Below, in pieces: positions 9,347 through 17,783 of a DNA stretch of 64,000 bases. A program made the position numbers and the translations under genes. Every line of letters starts with the position of its first letter. The stretch's first letter is position 1. Under the pieces are notes generated by a model, which did not search any database, was not told the origin of the DNA, and was given only the letters and a program-made list of their open reading frames with translations. Source of the DNA: M3007 sp043764095 (GTDB taxonomy: Bacteria > Bacteroidota > Bacteroidia > Chitinophagales > Saprospiraceae); NCBI GenBank assembly GCA_043764095.1, contig JAYUKX010000141.1, positions 62,001 to 126,000 of the forward strand, read 5' to 3'.

Positions 9347-11488
9347 ATGCCTAGAACCTATATTTATAATTTTTGTATTGCGCTGAATTGCCTATTGCTA
9401 TTTTTGGCCTTCTTTGGCACGCATATGCAGTTACCAGTGGCATTGAAAGTCGTTGGTAGAATGCATCCTTTGGTACTACATTTTCCCATTGTACTGCTTG
9501 TATTGACAGGTATTTGGGAACTTTTTGTTACGCCCAAACACACTACTATTCCACCTGCTATTGGTAATAATTTATTGTTATTGACCGCAATTTCAAGTGC
9601 TTTGGCGGCATTAATGGGGCTTTTTCTGGGGCAGGAAGGCGACTACAATGCTGATATACTCTTTTGGCACAAGTGGAGTGGGGTAGGCGTTGCAGCCTTG
9701 TCATGGGCTGGGTATGCATTTAGAAATCAAATTCGAGCCAACAATCTAGTATCAAAAAGTTTTTTTGCTGCGGGTCTTGTTGCTATTACTATTGCAGGAC
9801 ATAAAGGTGCGGCCATTACTCATGGCGAGAATTACCTTTTTGCACCGTTGAGTTCAACTTCAAAAATAGCAACAGTAGCGTTGGAGGATGCGCGGGTTTT
9901 TGAAGATTTGGTGTACCCAATTTTAAAAGAAAAATGCCTTTCGTGCCATAACGCAACGAAACTAAAGGGTGAATTGTCACTGGAAACGCCCGAATCTATT
10001 TTAAAAGGTGGTAAACACGGTAAGTTATGGGATTTGAATGATCCAGCATTAGGGCTATTACTACATCGTGCACATTTACCCCTAGAAGCCGAAGAACACA
10101 TGCCGCCCAAAGGCAAGCCGCAATTGACAGATGAGGAAATAAAAATACTTTATCATTGGATCAAAAGCGGATCGAGTTTCAAGCAAAAAGTGGCCGAATT
10201 ACCTCAGAATGATAGTTTAGCCCTATTGGCAACCCATGTTTTTAGTGGAAAAACAGAAGAAAACTACGATTTTACCGCAGCCAATTCAGATGTCATCAAA
10301 AAATTAAATAACGATTATCGGGCTGTTTATCCACTTGCATTAACCTCACCAGCACTAGGCGTTGAGTTTTACGGTATTTCGGCTTTTAAAAGCGCATATA
10401 TTGAAGAACTAAAGGCCGTTAAAGAACAAATCGTAAGTTTAAACCTAAATAAAATGCCCATTACGGACGAAGACTTGCGGGTCATTGCTGGTTTTCCAAA
10501 CCTACGCAAACTTACTTTGTCATTTACGCCCATTACGGGTGCAACATTGGGGGAACTAAAGCAATTAAAATACCTGAAAAAACTATCGCTGTCCAGCACA
10601 AAAATTGCGGCTACTGCTCTAATGGTATTAAAGGAATTTCCGGCATTAAACGCGTTATATTTATGGAATAGCACGCTTTCCGCAGAGGAATTTATCGCAC
10701 TCAAAGCCAATTTGCCCAAAACCAATATTGAAACTGGTTACAGCGGTGAAAATGTGGTAGCCAAACTCAATGCCCCAATTTTGGAGGGAGAAGAGCAGAT
10801 ATTTACCACTTCCGCCAAAGTCTTGTTAAAAAATTATATTAATGGCGCAGTCGTTCGATATACCCTCGATGGCACAGTGCCAGACAGCCTTACATCGCCA
10901 ATCAGTCCCGAAGATGATAGTATATCAGTGGATAAGTCTTGTGTACTTACCGCAAAATCTTTTTTACCGGGATGGATCAGCAGCGATATTGCCACGCGCA
11001 ATTTTTATAAAGTAGGTTTTTTGCCCGATAGTGTAGCCCTCCGATACCCGCCCAATCCGTCGTATGCAGGTGAAGGGCCTAAAACATTAGCCAATAAAAA
11101 AATTGGAGATAGCGATTTCAGATCCACCAAATGGTTGGGTTTTGACAAAACACAGATGGAGGCATTCTTGTATTTTAACGAAGCCGTTACCTTATCAACC
11201 ATATCTATTAGTAGCCTTGTTGATATTGGTAGTTATATCATGCCTGCGGAAGAAATTGAAGTTTGGGGCGGACTCAACGGTCAATTTACCTTACTAAAAC
11301 GACTAAAGCCCGAGCAACCCAAATCAATATCCAGCCCAAATTCGCCTATAGGTTTTGTTTGTTCATTTCCGCCTAAGAAGATGAATACCATCAAAGTAAA
11401 AGCGAGATCTGTTCAAAAACTACCGAGTTGGCACCCTGGCAAAGGATCTGTTGGATGGTTTTTTGTAGATGAAATATTTTTGAATTAA
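9347..11488 (+). CDS. Membrane cytochrome c with LRR and chitobiase-like C-terminal regions
   Basis: I start at the ATG at 9347, not an upstream in-frame GTG at 9338. About four transmembrane helices (residues ~1-155, with HPLVLHFPIVLLVLTGIWEL as in DUF2231 proteins) are followed by a PSCyt1-type haem domain (C197, C200, H201 in EKCLSCHNA; later MPPKGKPQLTDEEI). Then come leucine-rich segments (~350-460), a chitobiase/hexosaminidase C-terminal-type domain (AVVRYTLDGTVPDS) and a discoidin-like tail. The protein would sit in the inner membrane with its cytochrome and binding domains in the periplasm. Following the PSD1 and DUF1501 genes at a short gap, it is probably the electron-transfer or membrane anchor of the set. 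Confidence 0.85.
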   Translation: MPRTYIYNFCIALNCLLLFLAFFGTHMQLPVALKVVGRMHPLVLHFPIVLLVLTGIWELFVTPKHTTIPPAIGNNLLLLTAISSALAALMGLFLGQEGDYNADILFWHKWSGVGVAALSWAGYAFRNQIRANNLVSKSFFAAGLVAITIAGHKGAAITHGENYLFAPLSSTSKIATVALEDARVFEDLVYPILKEKCLSCHNATKLKGELSLETPESILKGGKHGKLWDLNDPALGLLLHRAHLPLEAEEHMPPKGKPQLTDEEIKILYHWIKSGSSFKQKVAELPQNDSLALLATHVFSGKTEENYDFTAANSDVIKKLNNDYRAVYPLALTSPALGVEFYGISAFKSAYIEELKAVKEQIVSLNLNKMPITDEDLRVIAGFPNLRKLTLSFTPITGATLGELKQLKYLKKLSLSSTKIAATALMVLKEFPALNALYLWNSTLSAEEFIALKANLPKTNIETGYSGENVVAKLNAPILEGEEQIFTTSAKVLLKNYINGAVVRYTLDGTVPDSLTSPISPEDDSISVDKSCVLTAKSFLPGWISSDIATRNFYKVGFLPDSVALRYPPNPSYAGEGPKTLANKKIGDSDFRSTKWLGFDKTQMEAFLYFNEAVTLSTISISSLVDIGSYIMPAEEIEVWGGLNGQFTLLKRLKPEQPKSISSPNSPIGFVCSFPPKKMNTIKVKARSVQKLPSWHPGKGSVGWFFVDEIFLN

Positions 11489-11489
11489 T

Positions 11490-12500
11490 ATGGCACATAT
11501 TTTATTAAAGCATATCGCGGAAGAAGCCGGCGTTTCTGTCACCACCGTTTCTTTTGTGCTCAATGGAAAGGCAAAGGAGAAACGGATCAGTGATGCCATC
11601 ATTGAAAAGGTAGAAAAAATTATTGAAGCAAATAATTTCAAGCCCAACGCTTTTGCAAAAGGGCTCAGAACAGGCAAAACAGCCACTATTGCCTTAATTG
11701 TGGAAGATATTGGTAATGCTTTTTTTGCAAATATTGCAAAAAAAATAGAATTAATCGCCTATAAAAAAGGCTATAAAGTAGTTTTTGCCAGTACCGATAA
11801 CAACGAATTAAAGGCAAAAGAACTGTTGGAATTGATGCGCAGTCAGCACGTGGATGGGCTGATCGTTATTCCAACACCTGGATTAAGACCCTCTATTCTG
11901 CAGTTGACGCAAAAAAAAGTGCCTATTATACTTTTTGACCGTTATTTTGAGGATGTGCCTACCAATTATGTTATTTTGGATAATTTTCAGGGATCTTACA
12001 AAATGACTCAGGCATTGATCAAAAGCGGAAAAAGAAAGATCGGTTTTGTTACCATCGACAGCAAAATGACTCAAATGGTAGAACGGTTAGAGGGCTACAG
12101 ACAATGTTTGATAGACCACAGTATTCCTTATGACGAAGATAGGGTAATGGTTTTTCCTCATATCAGTCCAATACAAATTGACCCTGCCTTTATGGAGGCG
12201 CGATTCAGGGCGCAACCCGATTTAGATGCGATATTCTTTGCCACCAACTACCTCGGTATATTAGGGCTAGAATGCCTAAACAATTTAAATAAATCGATTC
12301 CAAGCGATATTGGTGTTGCTAGCTTCGATGATCACGACCTTTTTAGGTTATTTCGGCCTCCAATCAGTGTTGTTGCGCAGCCCATTGAAGACCTTGCGAA
12401 TGCTGCAATTGAAATGTTATTAAATCAAATATCCAATGAATCCATACAAACAAAACAAGTACGGGTAATGCCCCAAATAATAATCCGAAATTCTTTTTGA
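11490..12500 (+). CDS. LacI family transcriptional regulator
   Basis: The 336-residue protein starts 1 nt after the preceding stop. Residues ~5-50 form the LacI helix-turn-helix (LKHIAEEAGVSVTTVSFVLNGKA), followed by a hinge and a periplasmic-binding-protein-like effector domain (ALIVEDIGNAFFANI, DGLIVIPTPG, IGVASFDDHDLFRLFRPPIS). It probably binds a sugar-like ligand in the cytoplasm. Its place at the end of the cytochrome/DUF1501 group and just before the SusC promoter makes it the likely regulator of the locus. No clear palindromic operator was identified by eye in the 137 nt before SusC. Confidence 0.9.
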   Translation: MAHILLKHIAEEAGVSVTTVSFVLNGKAKEKRISDAIIEKVEKIIEANNFKPNAFAKGLRTGKTATIALIVEDIGNAFFANIAKKIELIAYKKGYKVVFASTDNNELKAKELLELMRSQHVDGLIVIPTPGLRPSILQLTQKKVPIILFDRYFEDVPTNYVILDNFQGSYKMTQALIKSGKRKIGFVTIDSKMTQMVERLEGYRQCLIDHSIPYDEDRVMVFPHISPIQIDPAFMEARFRAQPDLDAIFFATNYLGILGLECLNNLNKSIPSDIGVASFDDHDLFRLFRPPISVVAQPIEDLANAAIEMLLNQISNESIQTKQVRVMPQIIIRNSF

Positions 12501-12505
12501 TATTT

Positions 12506-12536
12506 TTTGTACTTTGAATTAATACAACTATCTTTG
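12506..12536 (+). promoter_or_regulatory. Promoter of the SusC/SusD operon
   Basis: TTTG at 12506-12509, then 19 bp, then TATCTTTG at 12529-12536. This matches the Bacteroidota -33/-7 promoter in both sequence and spacing. It predicts a 5' leader of roughly 95 nt before the SusC ATG at 12638. Confidence 0.75.
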
Positions 12537-12637
12537 TATCAAGATTGCTAAAACGATTAACTAACTAACAAAGAACACCTCATTTTCTTCCTCACTATCT
12601 TTTTCATTCTATTTATTTTAACCAATATTCTATCATT

Positions 12638-15600
12638 ATGCGTTACTATTTACTTACCTTTTTTAGCATATTGTGCATGCACAGTGTGCTTTTGGCTCAG
12701 ACAAAACAACTCACCGGAGTTGTAAAAGAAGCCAATGGTGAATCCGTTTTTGCAACAATTAAGGTGCGCTCTGGCGAATCAGCCACCAATACCGATGCAG
12801 ACGGTAATTTCAGTTTAAAGGTGCCTGCGCGCGAAATTGTACTCGAAGTACGTGCGACAGGTTATGAAGACAAAGATGTTACTGTAACAGACCGTGAAAA
12901 TAATATCACGATCCTCATGGTAGCATCTAATGCCGAACTCGGCGAAGTTGTTGTAACTGCCCTTGGTATCCGTAAGGAGAAAAAGGCACTCGGTTACGCC
13001 CTTACAGAAGTAAAAGGCGAAGACTTAACCAAAGCAAGGACTAATAGCCTTGTGAATAACCTGACTGGCCGCGTGGCTGGCCTCAATGTAGTAAGTACTG
13101 CTACTGGTGCTGGTGGTTCTACAAGGGTTGTTTTAAGGGGAAATACCTCCATTTCCGATAACAACCAACCATTGTATGTCATTGATGGTATTCCAATGGA
13201 CAACTCCAACCGCGGCTCTGCCGGCGAATGGGGTGGTCGCGACGCGGGTGATGGTATTCAAATGATTAACCCTGATGAAGTAGAAACCATTTCTGTCCTA
13301 AAAGGCGGTAATGCAGCAGCCCTTTACGGTGCGCGTGCTTCTAACGGCGTTATCTTGATTACCACCAAGAAAGGTTCTAAGCGCAAAGGCTTGGGTGTGG
13401 AAATCAACAGTAATTTTGCTTCTGAATCCGCTATGGACTTTACCGATTGGCAGTATCAATACGGCCACGGTACACAAGGTGCAAAACCAGTGGATGCTGC
13501 TGGTGTTACCGGTATCCCATTGAACAGTTGGGGCGCAAAATTGGATGGCAGCTCTGTTCCTCAATTCGATGGTACATCTCGTCCATATTCTGCTCAAAAA
13601 GGTGCTATTGGAAAATTCTATGACACCGGTACCAACTTGAATAATTCCATCTCTTTATACGGTGGAACGGATAAGATGACCTATAATTTTACGGCATCTG
13701 ACCAAAACAACCAAAGTGTAATTCCTGGCTCTACTTTGCGCAGGAACAATTTTGGTATGAACGTTGGCATTAACCCTGTTAACAAATTGAACGTGAACGT
13801 AAGTGCACGCTATATTGCCGAAAGAGTTCGGAATCGCCCTCGCTTGTCGGATTCTCCGGGTAATGCTAATTTCACAGTAGGTCTTACACCAACCAGCTGG
13901 GATGTGAAAACATTCCAAGAAAGCAAGCAAACTGCTACTGGTGGTGAGCAAGCATTTAGCAATAACCCTTATGTAACTAATCCATATTGGGCTACAGAGA
14001 ATTTCCAACAAAAAGACTCACGCGACCGCCTTATTGGTGCTATCGAAGCGCGTTATGACTTTACAAGTTGGTTGTACTTGCGTGCAAGAATTGGAACGGA
14101 TCAATACACCCGTGCCAATCTTGATATTACCCCAACAGGTACTAACTATGCGCCAGGTGGCCAAATCGACGACCAATCCAATAACCGTTTCAGCGAAAGA
14201 AATGCAGAATGGATCTTGGGCGTGAACAAAAGCCTTGGTTCTAAAATCGGAATTGATGCTTTTGTAGGTGGAAATGCCATGACTCAAAAAGATGAAACTG
14301 TTGGATACAGCGGTAGTAATTTCTTTGTACCTGGGTTCTACAATATCAATAACCTTCAAAACAAGAACACCAATTACGGCTATCGCGAAAAGAGGATTAA
14401 CTCCTTCTTTGGTTCTGGCGAGGTGTCGTATAATCGCTTCTTATATTTGACGGTAACGGCTCGTAATGACTGGTATTCAACGCTTTCTGCCGATAACCGC
14501 TCTATCCTTTATCCTTCTGTGGCAGGTAGTTTTATCTTGTCTGAAGCGTTCAAAATGCCTGCGTTTATCTCTTTTGCAAAAGTACGCGCAGCATGGTCAA
14601 AAGTGGGTGGTGACCGTAGTCCTTACGGCCTTACATTGCCTTATCGCTTGAGCAGCAATACGTATGACAATTTGCCGGTTGGTGAAATTGGTACAAACAC
14701 TATTCCAAACCAAAATTTGTTACCATACCAAGTAACATCTTCTGAATTTGGTATTGATGGCCGTTTCTTTAGCAATAGGGTTGGACTTGATCTTACGTTC
14801 TACCAAAGGGCAACAACGAATGATATCATTAGCAGCCAAATTTCACAAACAAGTGGCTTTGGTAGCGTATTGATCAATGTAGGTGAAGTAAGCAATAAAG
14901 GTGTTGAATTATTATTGAACCTTACACCTGTAAAATCTGAAAAATTGGTTTGGGATCTTTCTTACAATATGGGCTATAATATTAGCGAAGTTGTGAAAAT
15001 TTCTGACCAGTTGACCACCTCTCGCGTAGCCAATGCACGTTCATTGACTGCTTTCGTGGATCATAACGTAGGTGAGGCTTTCGGACAAGTAATGGGCTTT
15101 GATTATAAGCGCAACACAGCTGGCCAAATCTTATTGAAAGACGGCTTGCCACAACGCGGCGATCTTAAGGCTTATGGAACAGGTGTTTCTCCGCTTACTT
15201 TGGGATTAAACAACGATTTCCGTTTGGGTAACCTCAATTTCGGATTCTTGATTGACGGTCGTTTCGGCGGTATGATGTATTCTGGTACCGACGATTTTGC
15301 TACTTATCGCGGCAAAACACAACGCACACTTGAAGGCCGCGAAGGTGGTCTTGTTGTGGATGGTATCGACGAAGCAACTGGTGCTAAAAACGATAAAAAC
15401 GTAAGTGCTCAGTCTTATAACCAATCTATCGGTTTGAATATCTCTTCAGAGTTTATCTACAAATCTGATTTTATCAAATTACGCCAAGTTGTATTGGGCT
15501 ACAGTATCCCATCTAAAGCATTTGGGAAAAGCGGTATCAAAGGGATCAATATCTCTTTAGTTGGCCGTAACTTAGCCATCTTGAAAAAGTATGTACCCAA

Positions 15601-15706
15601 CATTGATCCTGAATCTACTTATAACTCTGGCAACGGCCAAGGTTTAGAGTGGTTCGGCTACCCTCCAGTGCGCTCTATGGGTGTTAATGTAAATTTGAAA
15701 TTCTAA
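12638..15706 (+). CDS. SusC/RagA family TonB-linked outer membrane transporter
   Basis: The 1022-residue protein has a signal peptide ending near VLLAQ, a carboxypeptidase-regulatory-like beta domain (residues ~25-95), a TonB box/plug region (GEVVVTALGIRKEKKALGYALTEV, VLRGNTSISDNNQPLYVIDGIPMDN) and a long beta-barrel ending in a terminal Phe (MGVNVNLKF). SusC proteins form the outer-membrane channel that, with the SusD lid, imports glycans or peptides using TonB energy. Length is normal. SusD follows after 33 nt, and a good promoter precedes it. Confidence 0.97.
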   Translation: MRYYLLTFFSILCMHSVLLAQTKQLTGVVKEANGESVFATIKVRSGESATNTDADGNFSLKVPAREIVLEVRATGYEDKDVTVTDRENNITILMVASNAELGEVVVTALGIRKEKKALGYALTEVKGEDLTKARTNSLVNNLTGRVAGLNVVSTATGAGGSTRVVLRGNTSISDNNQPLYVIDGIPMDNSNRGSAGEWGGRDAGDGIQMINPDEVETISVLKGGNAAALYGARASNGVILITTKKGSKRKGLGVEINSNFASESAMDFTDWQYQYGHGTQGAKPVDAAGVTGIPLNSWGAKLDGSSVPQFDGTSRPYSAQKGAIGKFYDTGTNLNNSISLYGGTDKMTYNFTASDQNNQSVIPGSTLRRNNFGMNVGINPVNKLNVNVSARYIAERVRNRPRLSDSPGNANFTVGLTPTSWDVKTFQESKQTATGGEQAFSNNPYVTNPYWATENFQQKDSRDRLIGAIEARYDFTSWLYLRARIGTDQYTRANLDITPTGTNYAPGGQIDDQSNNRFSERNAEWILGVNKSLGSKIGIDAFVGGNAMTQKDETVGYSGSNFFVPGFYNINNLQNKNTNYGYREKRINSFFGSGEVSYNRFLYLTVTARNDWYSTLSADNRSILYPSVAGSFILSEAFKMPAFISFAKVRAAWSKVGGDRSPYGLTLPYRLSSNTYDNLPVGEIGTNTIPNQNLLPYQVTSSEFGIDGRFFSNRVGLDLTFYQRATTNDIISSQISQTSGFGSVLINVGEVSNKGVELLLNLTPVKSEKLVWDLSYNMGYNISEVVKISDQLTTSRVANARSLTAFVDHNVGEAFGQVMGFDYKRNTAGQILLKDGLPQRGDLKAYGTGVSPLTLGLNNDFRLGNLNFGFLIDGRFGGMMYSGTDDFATYRGKTQRTLEGREGGLVVDGIDEATGAKNDKNVSAQSYNQSIGLNISSEFIYKSDFIKLRQVVLGYSIPSKAFGKSGIKGINISLVGRNLAILKKYVPNIDPESTYNSGNGQGLEWFGYPPVRSMGVNVNLKF

Positions 15707-15739
15707 TTATTTTTTAAGAACAAAACAACTTTTAATATT

Positions 15740-17275
15740 ATGCAAAATCTAATTAAATGTCTAACCGTAATGAGTATCCTGATTTTGGGTGCTTGTACTA
15801 AAGACTTTGACGAAATAAATATAGATCCAACATCCGTTTCAACCCTTTCTTCGGATGCCCTATTTACTAAAGCCGCATTGGACGCATCCGGTGGCGAATA
15901 TGAGGCTTGGAGGAACAACCTCATCTATAATACGCAATTTATCCAACAATTTGCTTCCCTCAACTGGGCGCAAGGTGATAAATACGAACTCAACGAAGGT
16001 TATAATTCCGCTTTGTGGGACGCATCTTACAATGGTTCTGTAAAAAGTTTGGTTAATTTATTGGAAAAAACTAAAACTGATCCAGCAGATATTAACTACA
16101 ACAGCGCAGCACGTGTCCTCAAAGCCTTTGTATTTTTAAGGTTGACGGATTCTTACGGTGATGTGCCTTATTTTGAAGCAGGTCGTGGCTTTTATGACGG
16201 TGTTTTCTCTCCTAAGTATGACGAGCAAAAGGCTATTTTGGCTGATTTAATTAGCGAATTGGAAGTAGCAGCGCGTTCATTCGATGCTTCTAAGCCATTC
16301 AAAGGCGATATCTCTTCTTACAAAGGCGATGTGACTTTATGGAAAAAAGCAGCCAACTCTTTGATGTTGCGCGTTGCTATGCGTATGTCTAAAAAGGATG
16401 CAGCAGCGGCTCAGGCTGGCGTTGCGAAAGCAGTAGCTGGTGGTGTATTCTCTGATTACACAGAGTCATTCCGTATCAATCACTTGGCAGGCCCATTTGT
16501 AAACCCAAATAGTAATGTATTGGGCTTTTTCAATGGTGGTCGTTTAGAATTGTCGGCTAATGGCTTTAAGTTTTCAAAAACGTTTATCGATTTGTTGAAA
16601 AACAATGCTGATCCACGTTTGAAAATCCTTTCAGTTGTACGTACTGGCGATGCCGCAACTGCAGTAATTGGCACGGAGGATGACTCACCAGCCGCTCAAA
16701 AAGGTTTGCCAAGTGGTTCTGATCCTGCGACCATCACAGATATTGCTACTTATTCTCAATTGCGTTCTTCTTTCGCGGATGCTAACGATCCAAACATCCT
16801 TGTTTCTCATGGACAAACGATGTTATTGATGGCCGAAGCAAGAGAAAGAGGTTGGGTGACTACCGGTACCGCTGAAGAATATTTCAGGACTGGTGTGGTG
16901 TCTTCTATTTTGCAATTGAAACTATACAATCCAGCAGCGGGCGTTATTGATGATGCAGCAGCAGCGGCTTATAGCACTGCTATTGCTTACCCGGCAGCAG
17001 GTTCGGTGGATGAGAAGATGACAGCGATCAATACACAGTATTATATCACTTCGTTTTTGGATGGTTACGAGCCACACGCCAACTGGCGCCGCTCTGGTAT
17101 TCCTCAATTGACGGCGGTTAATTTCCCAGGTAATTACACCGGCGGATCTATCCCGCGTCGTTTCCAATATCCTGCTAGCGAAGCAGGATTGAACAAAGAC
17201 AATCTGGGTGCGGCTGTATCCCGTTTGGGTTCGGCAGACAACTGGAATGGACGTGTTTGGTGGGATGCTAATTAA
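15740..17275 (+). CDS. SusD/RagB family outer membrane lipoprotein (SusD-like_2 type)
   Basis: The 511-residue lipoprotein has a lipobox (LILGAC, Cys19) and the opening CTKDFDEINIDPTSVSTLSSDALFTKA typical of the SusD-like_2 branch. The TPR-like body includes LRLTDSYGDVPYFEAG and the ending EGLNKDN-type segment (PASEAGLNKDNLGAAVSRLG). It is the surface lid that binds substrate for the SusC channel encoded just upstream. A hairpin terminator follows 29 nt after the stop, so this ends the transcript. Confidence 0.95.
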   Translation: MQNLIKCLTVMSILILGACTKDFDEINIDPTSVSTLSSDALFTKAALDASGGEYEAWRNNLIYNTQFIQQFASLNWAQGDKYELNEGYNSALWDASYNGSVKSLVNLLEKTKTDPADINYNSAARVLKAFVFLRLTDSYGDVPYFEAGRGFYDGVFSPKYDEQKAILADLISELEVAARSFDASKPFKGDISSYKGDVTLWKKAANSLMLRVAMRMSKKDAAAAQAGVAKAVAGGVFSDYTESFRINHLAGPFVNPNSNVLGFFNGGRLELSANGFKFSKTFIDLLKNNADPRLKILSVVRTGDAATAVIGTEDDSPAAQKGLPSGSDPATITDIATYSQLRSSFADANDPNILVSHGQTMLLMAEARERGWVTTGTAEEYFRTGVVSSILQLKLYNPAAGVIDDAAAAAYSTAIAYPAAGSVDEKMTAINTQYYITSFLDGYEPHANWRRSGIPQLTAVNFPGNYTGGSIPRRFQYPASEAGLNKDNLGAAVSRLGSADNWNGRVWWDAN

Positions 17276-17303
17276 TTCATTATTAGGTATTTATAACTAA
17301 AAA

Positions 17304-17353
17304 AATAGGCTTTATGGGCAAAAATTTTTCTGTTTGTAAAGCCTATTGTTTTT
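17304..17353 (+). terminator. Terminator after SusD
   Basis: Perfect 11-bp arms (AATAGGCTTTA at 17304-17314 and TAAAGCCTATT at 17337-17347) are followed by GTTTTTA. It separates the SusCD operon from the downstream FG-GAP gene. Confidence 0.8.
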
Positions 17354-17426
17354 ATAAAGCACTTGCCTTGCTACCGTACACTTTTATTTTTGGTAATTTA
17401 CTTTGAGATTTGACATAAAGTACAGA

Positions 17427-17665
17427 ACCCCAAGTGTGGCAAGACCGGCCTTAGAAAAATGCAGGTTTTGCTTGAGTGTAGGCGGATGAAGCCAAAAAGT
17501 GTTTGAGCCAAACGAAATGTGCGGGACGCAGTCCCCGCTGGATAGTACGGCGAGTTTTTTTTGGCGCCGCCGGAGCGAGGAAGCAAAAGCACCGCATTTT
17601 TCGTCAGCCGAAGCGTTTTTTGCTTCCTTTTTTTCGCTAAAAAAAGGAAGAAGTAGGCTTTTTGC
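17427..17665. repeat. GC-rich intergenic element, probable dispersed repeat
   Basis: The 508-nt gap between SusD and the next gene holds the terminator, then a compositionally distinct stretch containing GCGGGACGCAGTCCCCGC, GGCGCCGCCGG and mirrored AAGCAAAA/TTTTTGCTTCC motifs. Three overlapping frames stay open across it with repetitive products, which I take as composition rather than coding. From memory, similar AGCCAAAAAGTGTTTGAG...GCGGGACGCAGTCCC stretches recur between genes in Bacteroidota genomes. Only one copy is seen here, so the repeat status is inference. Confidence 0.35.
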
Positions 17666-17783
17666 CTCAATTTTCAACATTTTGAAATTAGCAAGTGACC
17701 ATTGCCCTTCTTACCAAAAAAAAGTGTATCACTGTAAAGATTATGCTTCGTATTTTGCACCCAATTAGATTTATTTTTTAATT

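Noticed and set aside
17384..17680. Overlapping minus-strand frames of 98 and 90 codons and a plus-strand frame
   Set aside because: Three frames open in the same GC-rich repeat-like element, none with family features; attributed to composition.
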